From Pontibacter mangrovi (GTDB taxonomy: Bacteria > Bacteroidota > Bacteroidia > Cytophagales > Hymenobacteraceae), in assembly GCF_006385705.1 (NCBI RefSeq), contig NZ_VFRQ01000009.1, positions 1 to 64,000 on the forward strand: a stretch of DNA of 64,000 nt, read 5' to 3'. The translations under genes were made by a program, and so were the position numbers. The notes under the pieces are model-generated. The model ran no database searches and was not told the DNA's origin. It saw only the letters and a program-made list of their open reading frames with translations. Positions 24,053-33,371 of the stretch are shown one piece after another; position 1 is the stretch's first letter, and every line of letters begins with the position of its first letter.

Positions 24053-24368
24053 TTATTCAAAGTATAATCCATTAAAACCTCTGCAACGTTTGATGTGGAG
24101 GATATAATCACAACAGAACCGCAAAAAGCGGATCGGCAAGCCATACTTAAAACTTCAGGAAGTATGCCGAAGCGCAGGCTAACCCTGCCGCGCACGTTCC
24201 CTTATGCACGCCTCCGGCAACAAGGCATACTTATACTTGTGACTTTCGTACTAGCTTAGGCACTGTGCCCTGCACCACACAAGCTAGTTCAACTTATTTT
24301 TTGTACCTTTAGCGCTTTAGCGAAAAATACCTTTCCTTCATTCATACTCGAACCCGCAAACGCTGCAC

Positions 24369-25241
24369 ATGAACACAACAGCTCAGATTTTACAGAACAA
24401 CATTCAGAAGATACTGGACATTTGGATGCAAAACCAATTGGCAGACGCTTCGCTACGTGATGACCTGATTTCGAACGAGGAACTGCGCCGACAGTCTGAG
24501 GAGCTGCTAAGCGGCTTGGCCAGAGCCACCGCAAGCGGGAACGTAGAAAACATTTATGCCCCCGAGTATGAGCCGGTAACCGAAATTCTGAGCGACATCT
24601 CTATCACAAGGGCCCGCCAGGGCTTCAGCCCACGCGAAACAGGCATGTACGTGCTTAGCCTGAAACAGGCGATTAGCCAGGTGCTGGAAGAGCAACTGAG
24701 CGACAAGCCGGAAACGCTTTACAAGGAGCTGCTCAAGCTGAACCTGCTGCTCGATAACCTGAGCGTGATAACGTTTGAGACTTTTATCAAAGGCCGCGAA
24801 GAAGTGATCCTGCGCCAGACAGATGAGATCAGCGAGATCTCGACGCCCGTTATCCGCGTGTGGGAAGGTATTCTGGCACTGCCTATTATCGGTACCCTGG
24901 ACAGCGCCCGCACCCAGGTGGTGATGGAAAACCTGCTGCAGGAGATCGTGAACACAGGCAGCAGCATTGCCATACTTGATATTTCCGGGGTGCCGGCCGT
25001 AGACTCTTTGGTAGCCCAGCACCTAATTAAAACAGTTAGTGCCACACGCTTGATGGGGGCTGAGTGCATCATCAGCGGTATCCGTGCCGAGATCGCCCAG
25101 ACCATCGTTCATTTGGGTATCGACTTATCCAACATTAAAACCAAGGCTTCCCTGGCAAATGCACTGCAGCTTGCATTTAGCATGCGCAATGTAGAAGTAA
25201 GAAAAATCAACAAGAACACTGGCATCAGCCTAACCCGATAG
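24369..25241 (+). CDS. rsbR: RsbR-type stressosome protein (RsbRD_N plus STAS)
   Basis: A 290-residue stressosome scaffold paralogue. Residues 1-150 form an RsbRD-like helical sensor (DDLISNEELRRQSEELLSGL), with no haem or flavin motif visible. Residues about 165-280 are a STAS domain: TPVIRVWEGILALPIIG, AILDISGVPAVDSLVAQHL and IISGIRAEIAQTIVHLGIDL. The serine in VPAVDS is at the position phosphorylated by RsbT in RsbR/RsbS proteins. First gene of a five-gene operon in the order R-S-T-X-like-kinase, with 9 bases to the next gene. Confidence 0.9.
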   Translation: MNTTAQILQNNIQKILDIWMQNQLADASLRDDLISNEELRRQSEELLSGLARATASGNVENIYAPEYEPVTEILSDISITRARQGFSPRETGMYVLSLKQAISQVLEEQLSDKPETLYKELLKLNLLLDNLSVITFETFIKGREEVILRQTDEISEISTPVIRVWEGILALPIIGTLDSARTQVVMENLLQEIVNTGSSIAILDISGVPAVDSLVAQHLIKTVSATRLMGAECIISGIRAEIAQTIVHLGIDLSNIKTKASLANALQLAFSMRNVEVRKINKNTGISLTR

Positions 25242-25250
25242 AGCAGTACG

Positions 25251-25658
25251 ATGGATAGAATTCCGATTCTAAAGATGGGGTCGTTTTTACTGGTGACCAT
25301 ACAGGTGGACCTGTATGACCGGTTGGCCCTAACCCTTGAGAATGACTTGATAACGATGGTAAGCCGCACCGGCGCAAAAGGGGTGCTGATCGATATTTCG
25401 GCTGTTAGCATAGTAGATTCTTTTATGGGACGCATTTTGGGCAACATTGCCTCTATGTCCCGCATTATGGATGCTGAAACAGTGGTGGTGGGCATGCAGC
25501 CTGCCGTAGCCATTACGCTGGTAGAGTTGGGCCTGACGCTACAGGGAGTGCACACGGCACTGGATGTAGAAAAAGGCATGGAACTCCTGCACAGTAAAAT
25601 AGGCATCACAGACGAGCCTGAAGAAGACGAGGAGGGCCCGGATGATAGTAATGACTAA
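25251..25658 (+). CDS. rsbS: RsbS-type STAS domain antagonist
   Basis: A 135-residue single STAS-domain protein that in the stressosome holds the RsbT kinase until phosphorylated. VLIDISAVSIVDSFMGRILG carries the phospho-acceptor Ser57, matching Ser59 of the Bacillus protein. MQPAVAITLVELGLTLQGV is the conserved second half. The acidic C terminus (EPEEDEEGPDDSND) is longer than usual. It overlaps rsbT by 17 bases. Confidence 0.9.
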   Translation: MDRIPILKMGSFLLVTIQVDLYDRLALTLENDLITMVSRTGAKGVLIDISAVSIVDSFMGRILGNIASMSRIMDAETVVVGMQPAVAITLVELGLTLQGVHTALDVEKGMELLHSKIGITDEPEEDEEGPDDSND

Positions 25659-26055
25659 AGACACCATGCAAATTGTGCGGGAACAGGATGTTGTGCCTTT
25701 CCGTAACAGGGTGCGTGAGCTGAGCGTTAAGATTGGCATGAGCCTGGTGAACCAGACAAAACTTATTACCGCCGCAAGCGAGCTGGTGCGCAACATGCTC
25801 AAGTACGCGAATGGCGGTAAGGTCATGCTGGAGACTGTCTCTAAAAATGCCCAGGCCGGTATCAGGCTTACCTTTCAGGACGAGGGCCCCGGGATAGCCG
25901 ATGTGCAGCAAGCCATGCGCGACGGCTTCTCTACCGGCAAAAGCCTCGGGCTTGGGTTGCCGGGCGCCAAACGCCTGGTAAACGAGTTCGACATTAAGAG
26001 CACGCTCGGCGCCGGCACCACCGTTACAATCATTCATTGGAAGCATGGACGTTAA
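25642..26055 (+). CDS. rsbT: RsbT-type serine/threonine kinase
   Basis: A 137-residue GHKL-fold protein kinase of the switch-protein type. N box ASELVRNMLKYANGG, G1 box DEGPGIADV and G2 box GLGLPGAKRLV are all intact. In Bacillus, RsbT leaves the stressosome after phosphorylating RsbR/RsbS and activates an RsbU phosphatase; here a PP2C-type protein follows at once. ATG 25642 lies inside rsbS and a second in-frame ATG at 25651 would also serve. Confidence 0.9.
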   Translation: MIVMTKDTMQIVREQDVVPFRNRVRELSVKIGMSLVNQTKLITAASELVRNMLKYANGGKVMLETVSKNAQAGIRLTFQDEGPGIADVQQAMRDGFSTGKSLGLGLPGAKRLVNEFDIKSTLGAGTTVTIIHWKHGR

Positions 26056-27085
26056 CCAGCACCAACGTTTTAATTTACCTGATAAGACTTATGCCAGCAT
26101 TGCCAAACGCGAGATCACTAGGATGGCGGAAGCCGCCGGGATGTCGCCGGGAGATGTGGGCAGGCTGAATATTGTGGTGTCGGAGATGGCCTCTAACCTG
26201 GCCAAGCACGCTCCGCAGGGCGGCGAGCTTTTGGTGCGCACCCTAAGCGCCTCCCCAACCGAAGGCATTGAGGTAATCTGCCTCGACAACGGCCCCGGCA
26301 TGACAGACCCTACCCGGATGCAGCAGGATGGCGTATCTACGTATGGCTCTGCCGGAGAAGGCTTGGGAGCCATCAAAAGGCAGTCCGATGTCTTCGACCT
26401 CTACTCGCAGCAGGGTTTGGGCACTATCATACTTTCCAGAGTCTTTAAACCGGGAAAAACACCTGCCCTTCTTAAAAAATCCAGCCGCTTTGAGATAGGC
26501 TATGTCATGGTTCCAAAGCCCAAGGAAACACTTTGCGGCGACGGCCTTGCCATACATGAACGGGACAATGGCATATACCTACTGGCACTAGATGGCCTGG
26601 GCCATGGGGCGAATGCCCACGAGGCAGCCCAGGCAGCTGTAGATATTTTTAACGCCTCCCCTACCCTGTCGCCAGCAGAGGCGCTGCGCAACATACACCA
26701 GCAAATTAAACGCACGCGCGGGGCGGTGGGCTTTGCAGCTCATATCAGCACCGACCAGCGCTTAAGCTACTGCGGCATCGGTAACATAGCAGGCAAGCTG
26801 TACAGCCCCGAAACCACTATAAATGGCAGCCACTATAAAAATATCATATCGTATAATGGCATACTAGGGCACAACATCCCCACCACTCTGAACAACCAGT
26901 TATTGGAGTGGGGACGTCACCGCACCCTGATCTTGCACTCGGATGGCATTAAGAGCCGGTGGGACCTGAGCAAATACCACTCCCTGAACCGCCACCTGCC
27001 TACCACAGTGGCCGCACTATTGTATAGAGACCACGGAAGGCAGTCTGATGACACGCTGGTAGTTGTCTGCAGAAATAAAGTATAG
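26045..27085 (+). CDS. ATPase (anti-sigma-like) fused to PP2C/SpoIIE phosphatase, RsbX-like
   Basis: A 346-residue two-domain protein. Residues 1-140 are a GHKL ATPase of the anti-sigma kinase type (VVSEMASNLAKHAPQGGEL, DNGPGMTD). Residues about 155-346 are a PP2C-like phosphatase with DGLAIHERDNGIYLLALDGLGHG, FAAHISTDQRLSYCGIGNIA and SDDTLVVV, most like RsbX, which resets the stressosome by dephosphorylating RsbR/RsbS. The start overlaps rsbT by 11 bases. The ATPase-phosphatase fusion puts kinase and phosphatase activities on one chain. Confidence 0.88.
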   Translation: MDVNQHQRFNLPDKTYASIAKREITRMAEAAGMSPGDVGRLNIVVSEMASNLAKHAPQGGELLVRTLSASPTEGIEVICLDNGPGMTDPTRMQQDGVSTYGSAGEGLGAIKRQSDVFDLYSQQGLGTIILSRVFKPGKTPALLKKSSRFEIGYVMVPKPKETLCGDGLAIHERDNGIYLLALDGLGHGANAHEAAQAAVDIFNASPTLSPAEALRNIHQQIKRTRGAVGFAAHISTDQRLSYCGIGNIAGKLYSPETTINGSHYKNIISYNGILGHNIPTTLNNQLLEWGRHRTLILHSDGIKSRWDLSKYHSLNRHLPTTVAALLYRDHGRQSDDTLVVVCRNKV

Positions 27086-27088
27086 TCT

Positions 27089-28441
27089 ATGCAGCGAAGC
27101 ATTCTTAAGATCAATATCGCCAATGAGCTGGACGTGGTGCTGGCTTACAAACGGGCTATGCAACTATCGGAACGGCTGGGGATGGCGCAGGCCAACCAAA
27201 CCAAGTTTGCCACTGCCGTATCCGAGATTTGCCGTAACGTGGTAGAGTACGTGGGTAGCGGCAGCATTCAGTTTGGCCTGGCAGAAGCAAACAGCCTGAG
27301 CTACCTGGAGGCACTGGTAACAGACAGAGGCCGCGGCATAGGCAATTTAGACAGCATCCTCTCCCGCAAAGAGTACAACAACCTGTCGCGGGGCACTGGC
27401 ATCATCAATTCTAAGAAACTGGTAGACCTCTTCGAGATACAGAGCGATTTTGAGAAGGGTACCAGGGTAAGGCTCCTAAAAAAGCTTCCCTCGTTCGGGC
27501 CTGGCATTACAAAGGACCTTGTAGAGAAGTGGGTGATAGAGTTTGATAAAGAGGCGGATATCTCGCCTTATGCCGAGATAAAGAAGCAGAACATGCAGCT
27601 GCTGGAAGTGCTGGAGCAACTGCGCCTGCGCAACCTGGAGACCGAGCAACAGCTGCATGAAATCCGGCGGCTTAACACGCAGTTGCAGCAGTCTAACGAG
27701 GAAATAAACCAACTGCTGGAAGACCGCGACAAGAAGAACCGGCTGCTGCAGGACGCCAACCAGCACCTGGACGCCTTTGCCCATACCGTATCGCATGACC
27801 TGCGTGCGCCGCTGCAAAACATAAACGGCATTGCCACGGCGCTGGAGGCGTGCATAGAGGCAGACCAAATGGAGGAAGTTAGCAAACGGATGCTGCCCAT
27901 GCTGCGCCTCCAAACCCAGAAGATGGACCGACTGATAACCGGCATTCTGGCTTACTCGTTGGCCGGGCACCATAATATTCAAAAGAAAGTAGTAGACCTG
28001 CAGGTGCTGCTGCACCAGGTGATCACCTCTTTGAACGTGCCCGCAACTTTTACCATAGAAGTGCAGCCGGAGTTACCTGTGCTGTACACCCAGGAAATAT
28101 ACCTGTACCAGGTATTCAGTAACCTGATCAGCAACGCCATTAAGTACCACGACAGGCCGGAAGGTGCCAGAATAAGTATACATGCTGACATCACGCCTGA
28201 ACAGTTATACTTTAGCGTAACAGACAACGGGCCGGGCATCCTACCGGAAGCGCAGCAGCAGATCTTTAACAAGTACCAGTCTGGGGAGCAGCACTACACT
28301 CCCAACAGCACGGGCTTTGGCCTCTCCATCATCACCAGAATTCTGAAGGAGAAGGGGACAACGATTTGGGTGGAGTCAGAAGGCAGGGGAAGCCGCTTTG
28401 TTTTCACCTGGCCCGGCACAGAAATCGTCAATGAGCAATAG
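27089..28441 (+). CDS. Histidine kinase with an extra N-terminal switch-kinase ATPase domain
   Basis: A 450-residue protein with two ATPase domains. Residues 1-135 are an RsbT/RsbW-like GHKL domain (FATAVSEICRNVVEYVGSG, DRGRGIGNLD, GTGIINSKKLVDL). A coiled coil follows at about 165-225 (QLHEIRRLNTQLQQSNEEIN). Then HisKA with HTVSHDLRAPLQNING near 232, and a full HATPase (NLISNAIKYH, DNGPGI, TGFGLSIITRIL). It has no membrane segment and no PAS domain, so the stressosome is the likely input. It follows the phosphatase gene by 3 bases and ends at a hairpin shared with a convergent response regulator. Confidence 0.9.
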   Translation: MQRSILKINIANELDVVLAYKRAMQLSERLGMAQANQTKFATAVSEICRNVVEYVGSGSIQFGLAEANSLSYLEALVTDRGRGIGNLDSILSRKEYNNLSRGTGIINSKKLVDLFEIQSDFEKGTRVRLLKKLPSFGPGITKDLVEKWVIEFDKEADISPYAEIKKQNMQLLEVLEQLRLRNLETEQQLHEIRRLNTQLQQSNEEINQLLEDRDKKNRLLQDANQHLDAFAHTVSHDLRAPLQNINGIATALEACIEADQMEEVSKRMLPMLRLQTQKMDRLITGILAYSLAGHHNIQKKVVDLQVLLHQVITSLNVPATFTIEVQPELPVLYTQEIYLYQVFSNLISNAIKYHDRPEGARISIHADITPEQLYFSVTDNGPGILPEAQQQIFNKYQSGEQHYTPNSTGFGLSIITRILKEKGTTIWVESEGRGSRFVFTWPGTEIVNEQ

Positions 28442-28446
28442 ACACT

Positions 28447-28478
28447 AAAAAGGGGCTGCTTTGCTGCAGCCCCTTTTT
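28447..28478. terminator. Bidirectional terminator
   Basis: AAAAAGGGGCTGC (28447-28459) pairs perfectly with GCAGCCCCTTTTT (28466-28478). It lies between the stressosome operon and the convergent response regulator, whose stop codon overlaps the right arm. Confidence 0.9.
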
Positions 28479-28917
28479 AGTTTTTCTTAAAGAACTCGTT
28501 CATGATCTCGTACACGTCGTGTTTGGTCAGAGCCTTGGAGAAGTGCCGCCTTACCTTGTTATACTTCTTGAGTTTCTCCAGGTCATAAAAACTTGCCGAA
28601 GAGGTTAGCATCAGTATGATGATCGGGTTTTGGTCGTCCTGGTTCACCTTGTGGTACTCATCCAGAAACGAAAAGCCGTCCATCACGGGCATCTTAATGT
28701 CCAGGAATATCAAGTCCGGGCGCTTGTTATCAAGTTTTCCCTTTCCTATTTGCGTTAGGTATTCCAGCGCCTCCTTTCCGTTCTTAAGCGCACGTATCTC
28801 CTTGGCTACCTGCATTTCGCGTAGCAAACGCTCATTCAGATAGTTGGTCGTTTCATCATCATCTACCAGCAGCACTAAGTTTAAAGGATAGTTGTACGGC
28901 TTTATGAAGCTCTCCAT
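28477..28917 (-). CDS. Single-domain response regulator
   Basis: A stand-alone receiver domain of 146 residues. VLLVDDDETTN gives the acidic pocket, FLDIKMPVMDGF the phospho-acceptor Asp and its MPVMDG loop, MLTSSAS the switch Thr/Ser, and FSKALT the conserved lysine. It has no output domain, as in CheY or the Rcp1-like regulators paired with phytochrome or PAS kinases. ATG 28917 has AGAGAGG a few bases upstream; an in-frame start at 28953 is less well supplied. Likely partners are the kinase just across the terminator or other PAS kinases nearby. Confidence 0.9.
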   Translation of the reverse strand: MESFIKPYNYPLNLVLLVDDDETTNYLNERLLREMQVAKEIRALKNGKEALEYLTQIGKGKLDNKRPDLIFLDIKMPVMDGFSFLDEYHKVNQDDQNPIIILMLTSSASFYDLEKLKKYNKVRRHFSKALTKHDVYEIMNEFFKKN

Positions 28918-29240
28918 TATACCTCTCTTTTTTATAGTTGGAAGGGTAAACATTTAAGCAAAAGGCATGCCCAGGTCTGTTTAACCTGTCGCGAATTTCG
29001 CAATCTCAATTATAAAATCAAACACTCATCATACTTTAATTATACTCTCAGATTATGAGAGACTTACATCAACCCACGGCTTTCAAGCTCCCGAACAGGC
29101 TGATTCCTCTTGAGTTAAACAACACGCAAAGCATACGCTTGATTCCACTTTGCGCCTGCCGCGCCCATATCTTTTTCCGCTGAAACTAAGTAAAAAGACA
29201 AGGGCCACTTGTGGCTAACGTAAAACCAACAACTTTGAAC

Positions 29241-29528
29241 ATGGATAACTACCCTATCAAACCTGAGCATATGCGTGCACCGGACAACCTGACCAAGGGG
29301 GAGGTGCAAAAGAGCCTGGATGAGCTGGATAATAAAATAAAAACGCTTAAAGCCCGCGTAAACGCCACCGCCGCCGACTCTAACCATACCTACCATGAGC
29401 ACATTGCTGGGTTGGAGCGCAAGCGCGAACTGATAACCCGGAAAATGGGAGAACAGCACAACAACTGGTCTGACCTGCGCAACAACATCAACAGCCTGCA
29501 CAACGATGCGGATAATATGATGAAATAA
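29241..29528 (+). CDS. Short coiled-coil hypothetical protein
   Basis: A 95-residue, highly hydrophilic helical protein from ATG 29241 (an upstream GTG at 29211 would add ten residues). The middle (EVQKSLDELDNKIKTLKARV, HEHIAGLERKRELITRKM) has heptad spacing and probably forms a coiled coil. No signal or membrane segment. I recognise no family by name. It is followed at once by a 23-bp terminator stem. Confidence 0.6.
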   Translation: MDNYPIKPEHMRAPDNLTKGEVQKSLDELDNKIKTLKARVNATAADSNHTYHEHIAGLERKRELITRKMGEQHNNWSDLRNNINSLHNDADNMMK

Positions 29529-29574
29529 AGTATACGTCCCTGCACCCCCAAGTGCAGGGACGTATACTTTATTT
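29523..29574. terminator. Terminator, 23-bp perfect stem based on AAAGTATAC
   Basis: Left arm 29523-29545 and right arm 29552-29574 are perfectly complementary around a 6-base loop. The stem base is AAATAAAGTATACG. The left arm overlaps the stop codon of the upstream gene. Confidence 0.9.
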
Positions 29575-29861
29575 CCTGCCCTCCTTCCTTTCATTCCCTG
29601 CCTGTTTGCCATTGCTTAAGCTAATGCAGCCACTTGCTACACGCTGCGCTGGTGTTCTCCCGCTATTCCACCATCTTCCTTCTTTACTGAGTTTGGATAC
29701 CAATACGTGCCCCAGCTAGCCCTTATTATACCTGTTGCTGCATGAGCCAAAATAAAATTTAAAAGTTTATTAATATTTTTTAATGTAAAAGAAACATTTA
29801 TTCATAAAATCAGTTGAAGGAAGTGTAGGTAAAAAATTGTAAAAAAAGGTTAAGATCATAC
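29575..29861. other. Intergenic region upstream of the subtilase
   Basis: An AT-rich gap of about 290 bases with runs of A and T. It shows no protein-like frame or strong hairpin before the promoter at 29862. Confidence 0.5.
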
Positions 29862-29890
29862 TTGTATGATTGGTCTTTTTGGTACTTTTG
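29862..29890 (+). promoter_or_regulatory. Promoter of the subtilase gene
   Basis: TTG at 29862-29864 and TACTTTTG at 29883-29890 are 18 bases apart, fitting the -33/-7 consensus. The -7 is embedded in the palindrome GGTACT...AGTACC. Confidence 0.6.
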
Positions 29891-29952
29891 CAGTACCCGT
29901 CATATTCATGCTCTAAATCATACTTCAATTTAACGGGATTTTTATTGAGCAA

Positions 29953-32900
29953 ATGTTTACCCATATTCCTCTGCCCAAGCGCAGCCTAGTACTCGCCATT
30001 TTCTTGCTGTTGCACCTGCCGGCGCTCTATGCGCAGCGGCCTGTGTTCGACTTTGGTAACAGTGCAATACCTAATAAGCTTGTTTACAAGCTGAAGCCAC
30101 AGTCCGGAGCACAGTTGCGCAAATCCTCTGGTGCAAACCTGAGCGCAGTGTTGCGCCAGGTAGGAGCCAAAAACGTGGTGCAGAAGTTTCCGGGGGCAGG
30201 TGCCCCGCCGCCCAACCGGGTTGCCCGTATGGCAACGCCAGCGGTAGACCTTTCGCTGATCTATGAGTTGCAGTATGGAGAAGGCCACACCTTCGAGGAA
30301 ATTAAAACAGCCCTGATGGCTACCGGCGAGGTAGCTTACGTGGAGCCGCTCTACCTGCGCGAGCCCTTGCACCAACCCAACGACCCTAGCGCCGACTCCA
30401 CCAAGACAACGCAGTTCTACCTGAAGCAGGTACAGGCCTACGGCGGCTGGGAAGTAGAGCAGGGCGACACAAACATGGTTATCGGTATCTTGGACACAGG
30501 CTTCCGGCTCTCGCACCAGGACCTGAAGGAAAAAGTAAAGCATAACTACAACGACCCGATAGACGGCCGAGACAATGACGGCGACGGACTGGTGGATAAC
30601 TACAGCGGCTGGGACTTTGCCGACCATGACAACAGCGTAGCAGACGACAGCCCCTGGAAAGGCCATGGCACAGCGGTAGCCGGTGTGGCGGCAGGTGCCA
30701 CCAATAATGGCGTGGGTATAGCCGGATTAGGTTATAACGCTAAGTTCATGCCGCTAAAGGTTTTCTCCTCCTACCCCGGCGGGGCGTTTGGCGGTTACGA
30801 GGCGATTGTGTATGCTGCCGATAAAGGCTGCAAAGTCATCAACTTGTCCTGGGGCGGCACGGGTTTTTCACAGTTTGAGCAGGACATCATCAACTACGCA
30901 GCCTTGGTTAAAGATGTGCTGATCGTCGCCTCCGCGGGCAATACCAACGCCTTCCTAGACCTCTACCCTGCCTCCTACGACAACGTGGTTTCGGTGGGCG
31001 GCTCTGACAAGCAGGATATAAAGTATAAAGACCACACCTACAGCTATAACATCGACCTGATTTCGCCGAGCCTCTCTATTTACAGCACCTCTGTGGCCGG
31101 CGATGCCAAGTATGTTTATGTGGGAGGCACCTCCTTTTCGGCACCAACCGTGGCCGGAGGCGCTGCCCTGGTACGCGCTCACTACCCGGAGCTCAACGCC
31201 CTGCAAGTGGCAGAGCGTCTGCGCGCCGGCACTGACAAAATTTATGACCTGGAAGGGAACAAGCCATACCTGGAGATGTTGGGCACCGGCAGGTTTAACC
31301 TGAAAAAGGCCCTGAAGGCAGCCGCTCCCAAGTCGGTGCGTTGCACTAGTTTCGGCCCGGGAGCCAACCAAAACCTGTCGGCGAACAGCGTGGTAACCAT
31401 AGACGCCCGCTTTGTGAATTACCTCTCGCCGCTCTCTAACCTGGACGTGACGCTTACCTCGCTTTCGCCATACGTGGAGGTGCTGCAGGATAAGGTGCAG
31501 TTGGGCAGCCTGGGTACGCTGGCGGAGGCTTCTACCGGTAGCCCCTCCTTTAAAATTAAGATCTCGAAGGATGCCCCCAGCAACTACAAAGTATACCTGC
31601 GGCTGGGCTACGCCGATGGCGCTTACTCCGACTTTCAGCATTTTGCGCTCTATATCAACCCCAGCTTTGCCACGCTTAACGCCAACAACTTGCAGCTCAC
31701 GCTTAACAGCCAAGGCAACATAGGCTACAATGGCCTTAACTTGGGGCAAGGCGTTGGGGTAACGTACAAAGGGAGCGCCTCACTCCTGTTTGAAGGAGGG
31801 CTCATACTTTCAGCGGATAGCGGGAAAGTAGCCGATAACCTGCACAATGCCTCCTGGCAAAACAGCAAGGGTTTTGAGCCCCTGGCACTCACAAGAAAAT
31901 ATTACGACACCCGCCTGGCAGACCAGGAGGTGCGTACCCTGATGCAAACAAATGCCTCCGGCCACCCGCTTGTGGAGGTAAGGACAGTTGGGTATGCTTG
32001 GGCCGATGCTCCGAACCAGGATTATGTAATTCTGGAGTACCAGCTCACCAACCGCTCAGACGAAACCATTCCGCTCCTGCATGCAGGTCTTTTTGCGGAT
32101 TGGGATATAGGCAACTATACCGAGAACAGGATAGGGTGGGATGAGGAACTGCAAATGGGCTACGCCTACCATGCCTACGAGGAAATGCCCTACGCCGGCA
32201 TCAAACTCCTGACGCCTGAGAACAAGCTGATTTACCACGCCGCCGATAACATGAGCAGCAACGACTCCACGGTATCGATTGACGATGGCTTTAGCAACGC
32301 CGAAAAGTATAAGGTCATCTCGAACGGCGTAAGCCGCTTAAAAGCAGGCGAGGAGTACGGCAGCAGCGTCTCACACGTGCTGGGTGCCACAGCCACCGAC
32401 CTTGCCCCTGGTCAGACAAAAACCATTGCGTTTGCCGTGCTGGCAGGTGATAACCTACAGGCGCTGCAGGAGTATGCTCAGGCGGCGCAGCGTAAGTATA
32501 AAGGTATAAAATCTGGCCCGCCACCAGTTGCCGCAGCCTACCAAACCTGCCGGGCCAGCGATGTAGTGATCAGCCCGGACGGCGGGAGCCTCTTTAACTT
32601 CTACGCCGACTCTACGGCACAGCACCTGATTGCCAGCGGCCAAAGCTATACTCTTGCGGGAGCCGCGCAAAACACCACGGTGTACGTAGCTAATGCAGAT
32701 TCGCTTTACCTGAGTGCCCTGGTGCCTATGCAGGTGCAAGTAGTGCCTAACGCACAGGCTCAGTTTGCGGAGAAGGTGCATTTTGCACAGGTAAACAAAC
32801 CCGTTACTTTTAGCGATGAAAGCGAGCATGCTACCAGCTGGCACTGGAATTTTGGCGATGGCCAAAGCTCTTCGGAGCAGTACCCGAACCATACCTATAA

Positions 32901-33249
32901 GAAACCTGGCAGCTATGAAGTGCGTCTCACGGTGAGCAATACCATTGCCTGCACGCAAAGCTCCTATGCCAAAACCATCGACGTATATGATGTAGCGCCA
33001 AAGCTCTACCCTAACCCGGCAGCGGAAAGTATTACGCTAAACCTGACCAGGCCAGTATATGGCTCTGACAGTACAGCGCCCGTGTTTCAGCTGACGGACC
33101 TGAGCGGAAAAGCAGTGGCCGCCGTGCCAATGGCCAGCACCAATATCTCCGTCACCTACGACCTTAGTCAGCTGAGCGCAGGCATATACATTGCCCGCAT
33201 TACCTATGGTGGTGCATCTTATGTAGAGCGCGTGCTGGTGCGGCGATAG
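29953..33249 (+). CDS. Secreted S8 subtilisin-like protease with PKD and T9SS type A domains
   Basis: A 1098-residue exported protease. A signal peptide (SLVLAIFLLLHLPALYAQ) is followed by a propeptide-like segment to about residue 150. The subtilase domain has Asp181 in GILDTGF, His238 in GHGTAVAG and Ser394 in GGTSFSAPT. The middle (about 450-880) is beta-rich and unassigned, ending in an extracellular C-rich spacer. A PKD domain (SWHWNFGDGQSSSEQYPNHTY) lies near 955-1025. The last 75 residues (YPNPAAESITLNL, LSAGIYIARI) are a type A sorting domain for type IX secretion. Likely cell-surface or released proteolysis. Confidence 0.93.
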   Translation: MFTHIPLPKRSLVLAIFLLLHLPALYAQRPVFDFGNSAIPNKLVYKLKPQSGAQLRKSSGANLSAVLRQVGAKNVVQKFPGAGAPPPNRVARMATPAVDLSLIYELQYGEGHTFEEIKTALMATGEVAYVEPLYLREPLHQPNDPSADSTKTTQFYLKQVQAYGGWEVEQGDTNMVIGILDTGFRLSHQDLKEKVKHNYNDPIDGRDNDGDGLVDNYSGWDFADHDNSVADDSPWKGHGTAVAGVAAGATNNGVGIAGLGYNAKFMPLKVFSSYPGGAFGGYEAIVYAADKGCKVINLSWGGTGFSQFEQDIINYAALVKDVLIVASAGNTNAFLDLYPASYDNVVSVGGSDKQDIKYKDHTYSYNIDLISPSLSIYSTSVAGDAKYVYVGGTSFSAPTVAGGAALVRAHYPELNALQVAERLRAGTDKIYDLEGNKPYLEMLGTGRFNLKKALKAAAPKSVRCTSFGPGANQNLSANSVVTIDARFVNYLSPLSNLDVTLTSLSPYVEVLQDKVQLGSLGTLAEASTGSPSFKIKISKDAPSNYKVYLRLGYADGAYSDFQHFALYINPSFATLNANNLQLTLNSQGNIGYNGLNLGQGVGVTYKGSASLLFEGGLILSADSGKVADNLHNASWQNSKGFEPLALTRKYYDTRLADQEVRTLMQTNASGHPLVEVRTVGYAWADAPNQDYVILEYQLTNRSDETIPLLHAGLFADWDIGNYTENRIGWDEELQMGYAYHAYEEMPYAGIKLLTPENKLIYHAADNMSSNDSTVSIDDGFSNAEKYKVISNGVSRLKAGEEYGSSVSHVLGATATDLAPGQTKTIAFAVLAGDNLQALQEYAQAAQRKYKGIKSGPPPVAAAYQTCRASDVVISPDGGSLFNFYADSTAQHLIASGQSYTLAGAAQNTTVYVANADSLYLSALVPMQVQVVPNAQAQFAEKVHFAQVNKPVTFSDESEHATSWHWNFGDGQSSSEQYPNHTYKKPGSYEVRLTVSNTIACTQSSYAKTIDVYDVAPKLYPNPAAESITLNLTRPVYGSDSTAPVFQLTDLSGKAVAAVPMASTNISVTYDLSQLSAGIYIARITYGGASYVERVLVRR

Positions 33250-33319
33250 TCAAGCAAAATTCCAGCAATCCTCCCGCGAGCCTTCAATTTGCGGTTACCC
33301 TGTCCCCATCACAACAAAA

Positions 33320-33347
33320 AAAGGCCCTGCCAAACGGCAGGGCCTTT
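33320..33347. terminator. Bidirectional terminator
   Basis: AAAGGCCCTGCC and GGCAGGGCCTTT pair across AAAC, with A and T runs outside. It serves the convergent subtilase and aconitase genes. Confidence 0.9.
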
Positions 33348-33371
33348 CATTTATACTTAGCAGCTTCGCGA

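Noticed and set aside
23866..24195. A minus-strand frame with LTQEVTQ that might be an integrase or repeat protein end
   Set aside because: The LTQ pattern is just the TGCGTCA heptamers read in reverse; equivalent frames at L2 and L3 are not conserved as protein.
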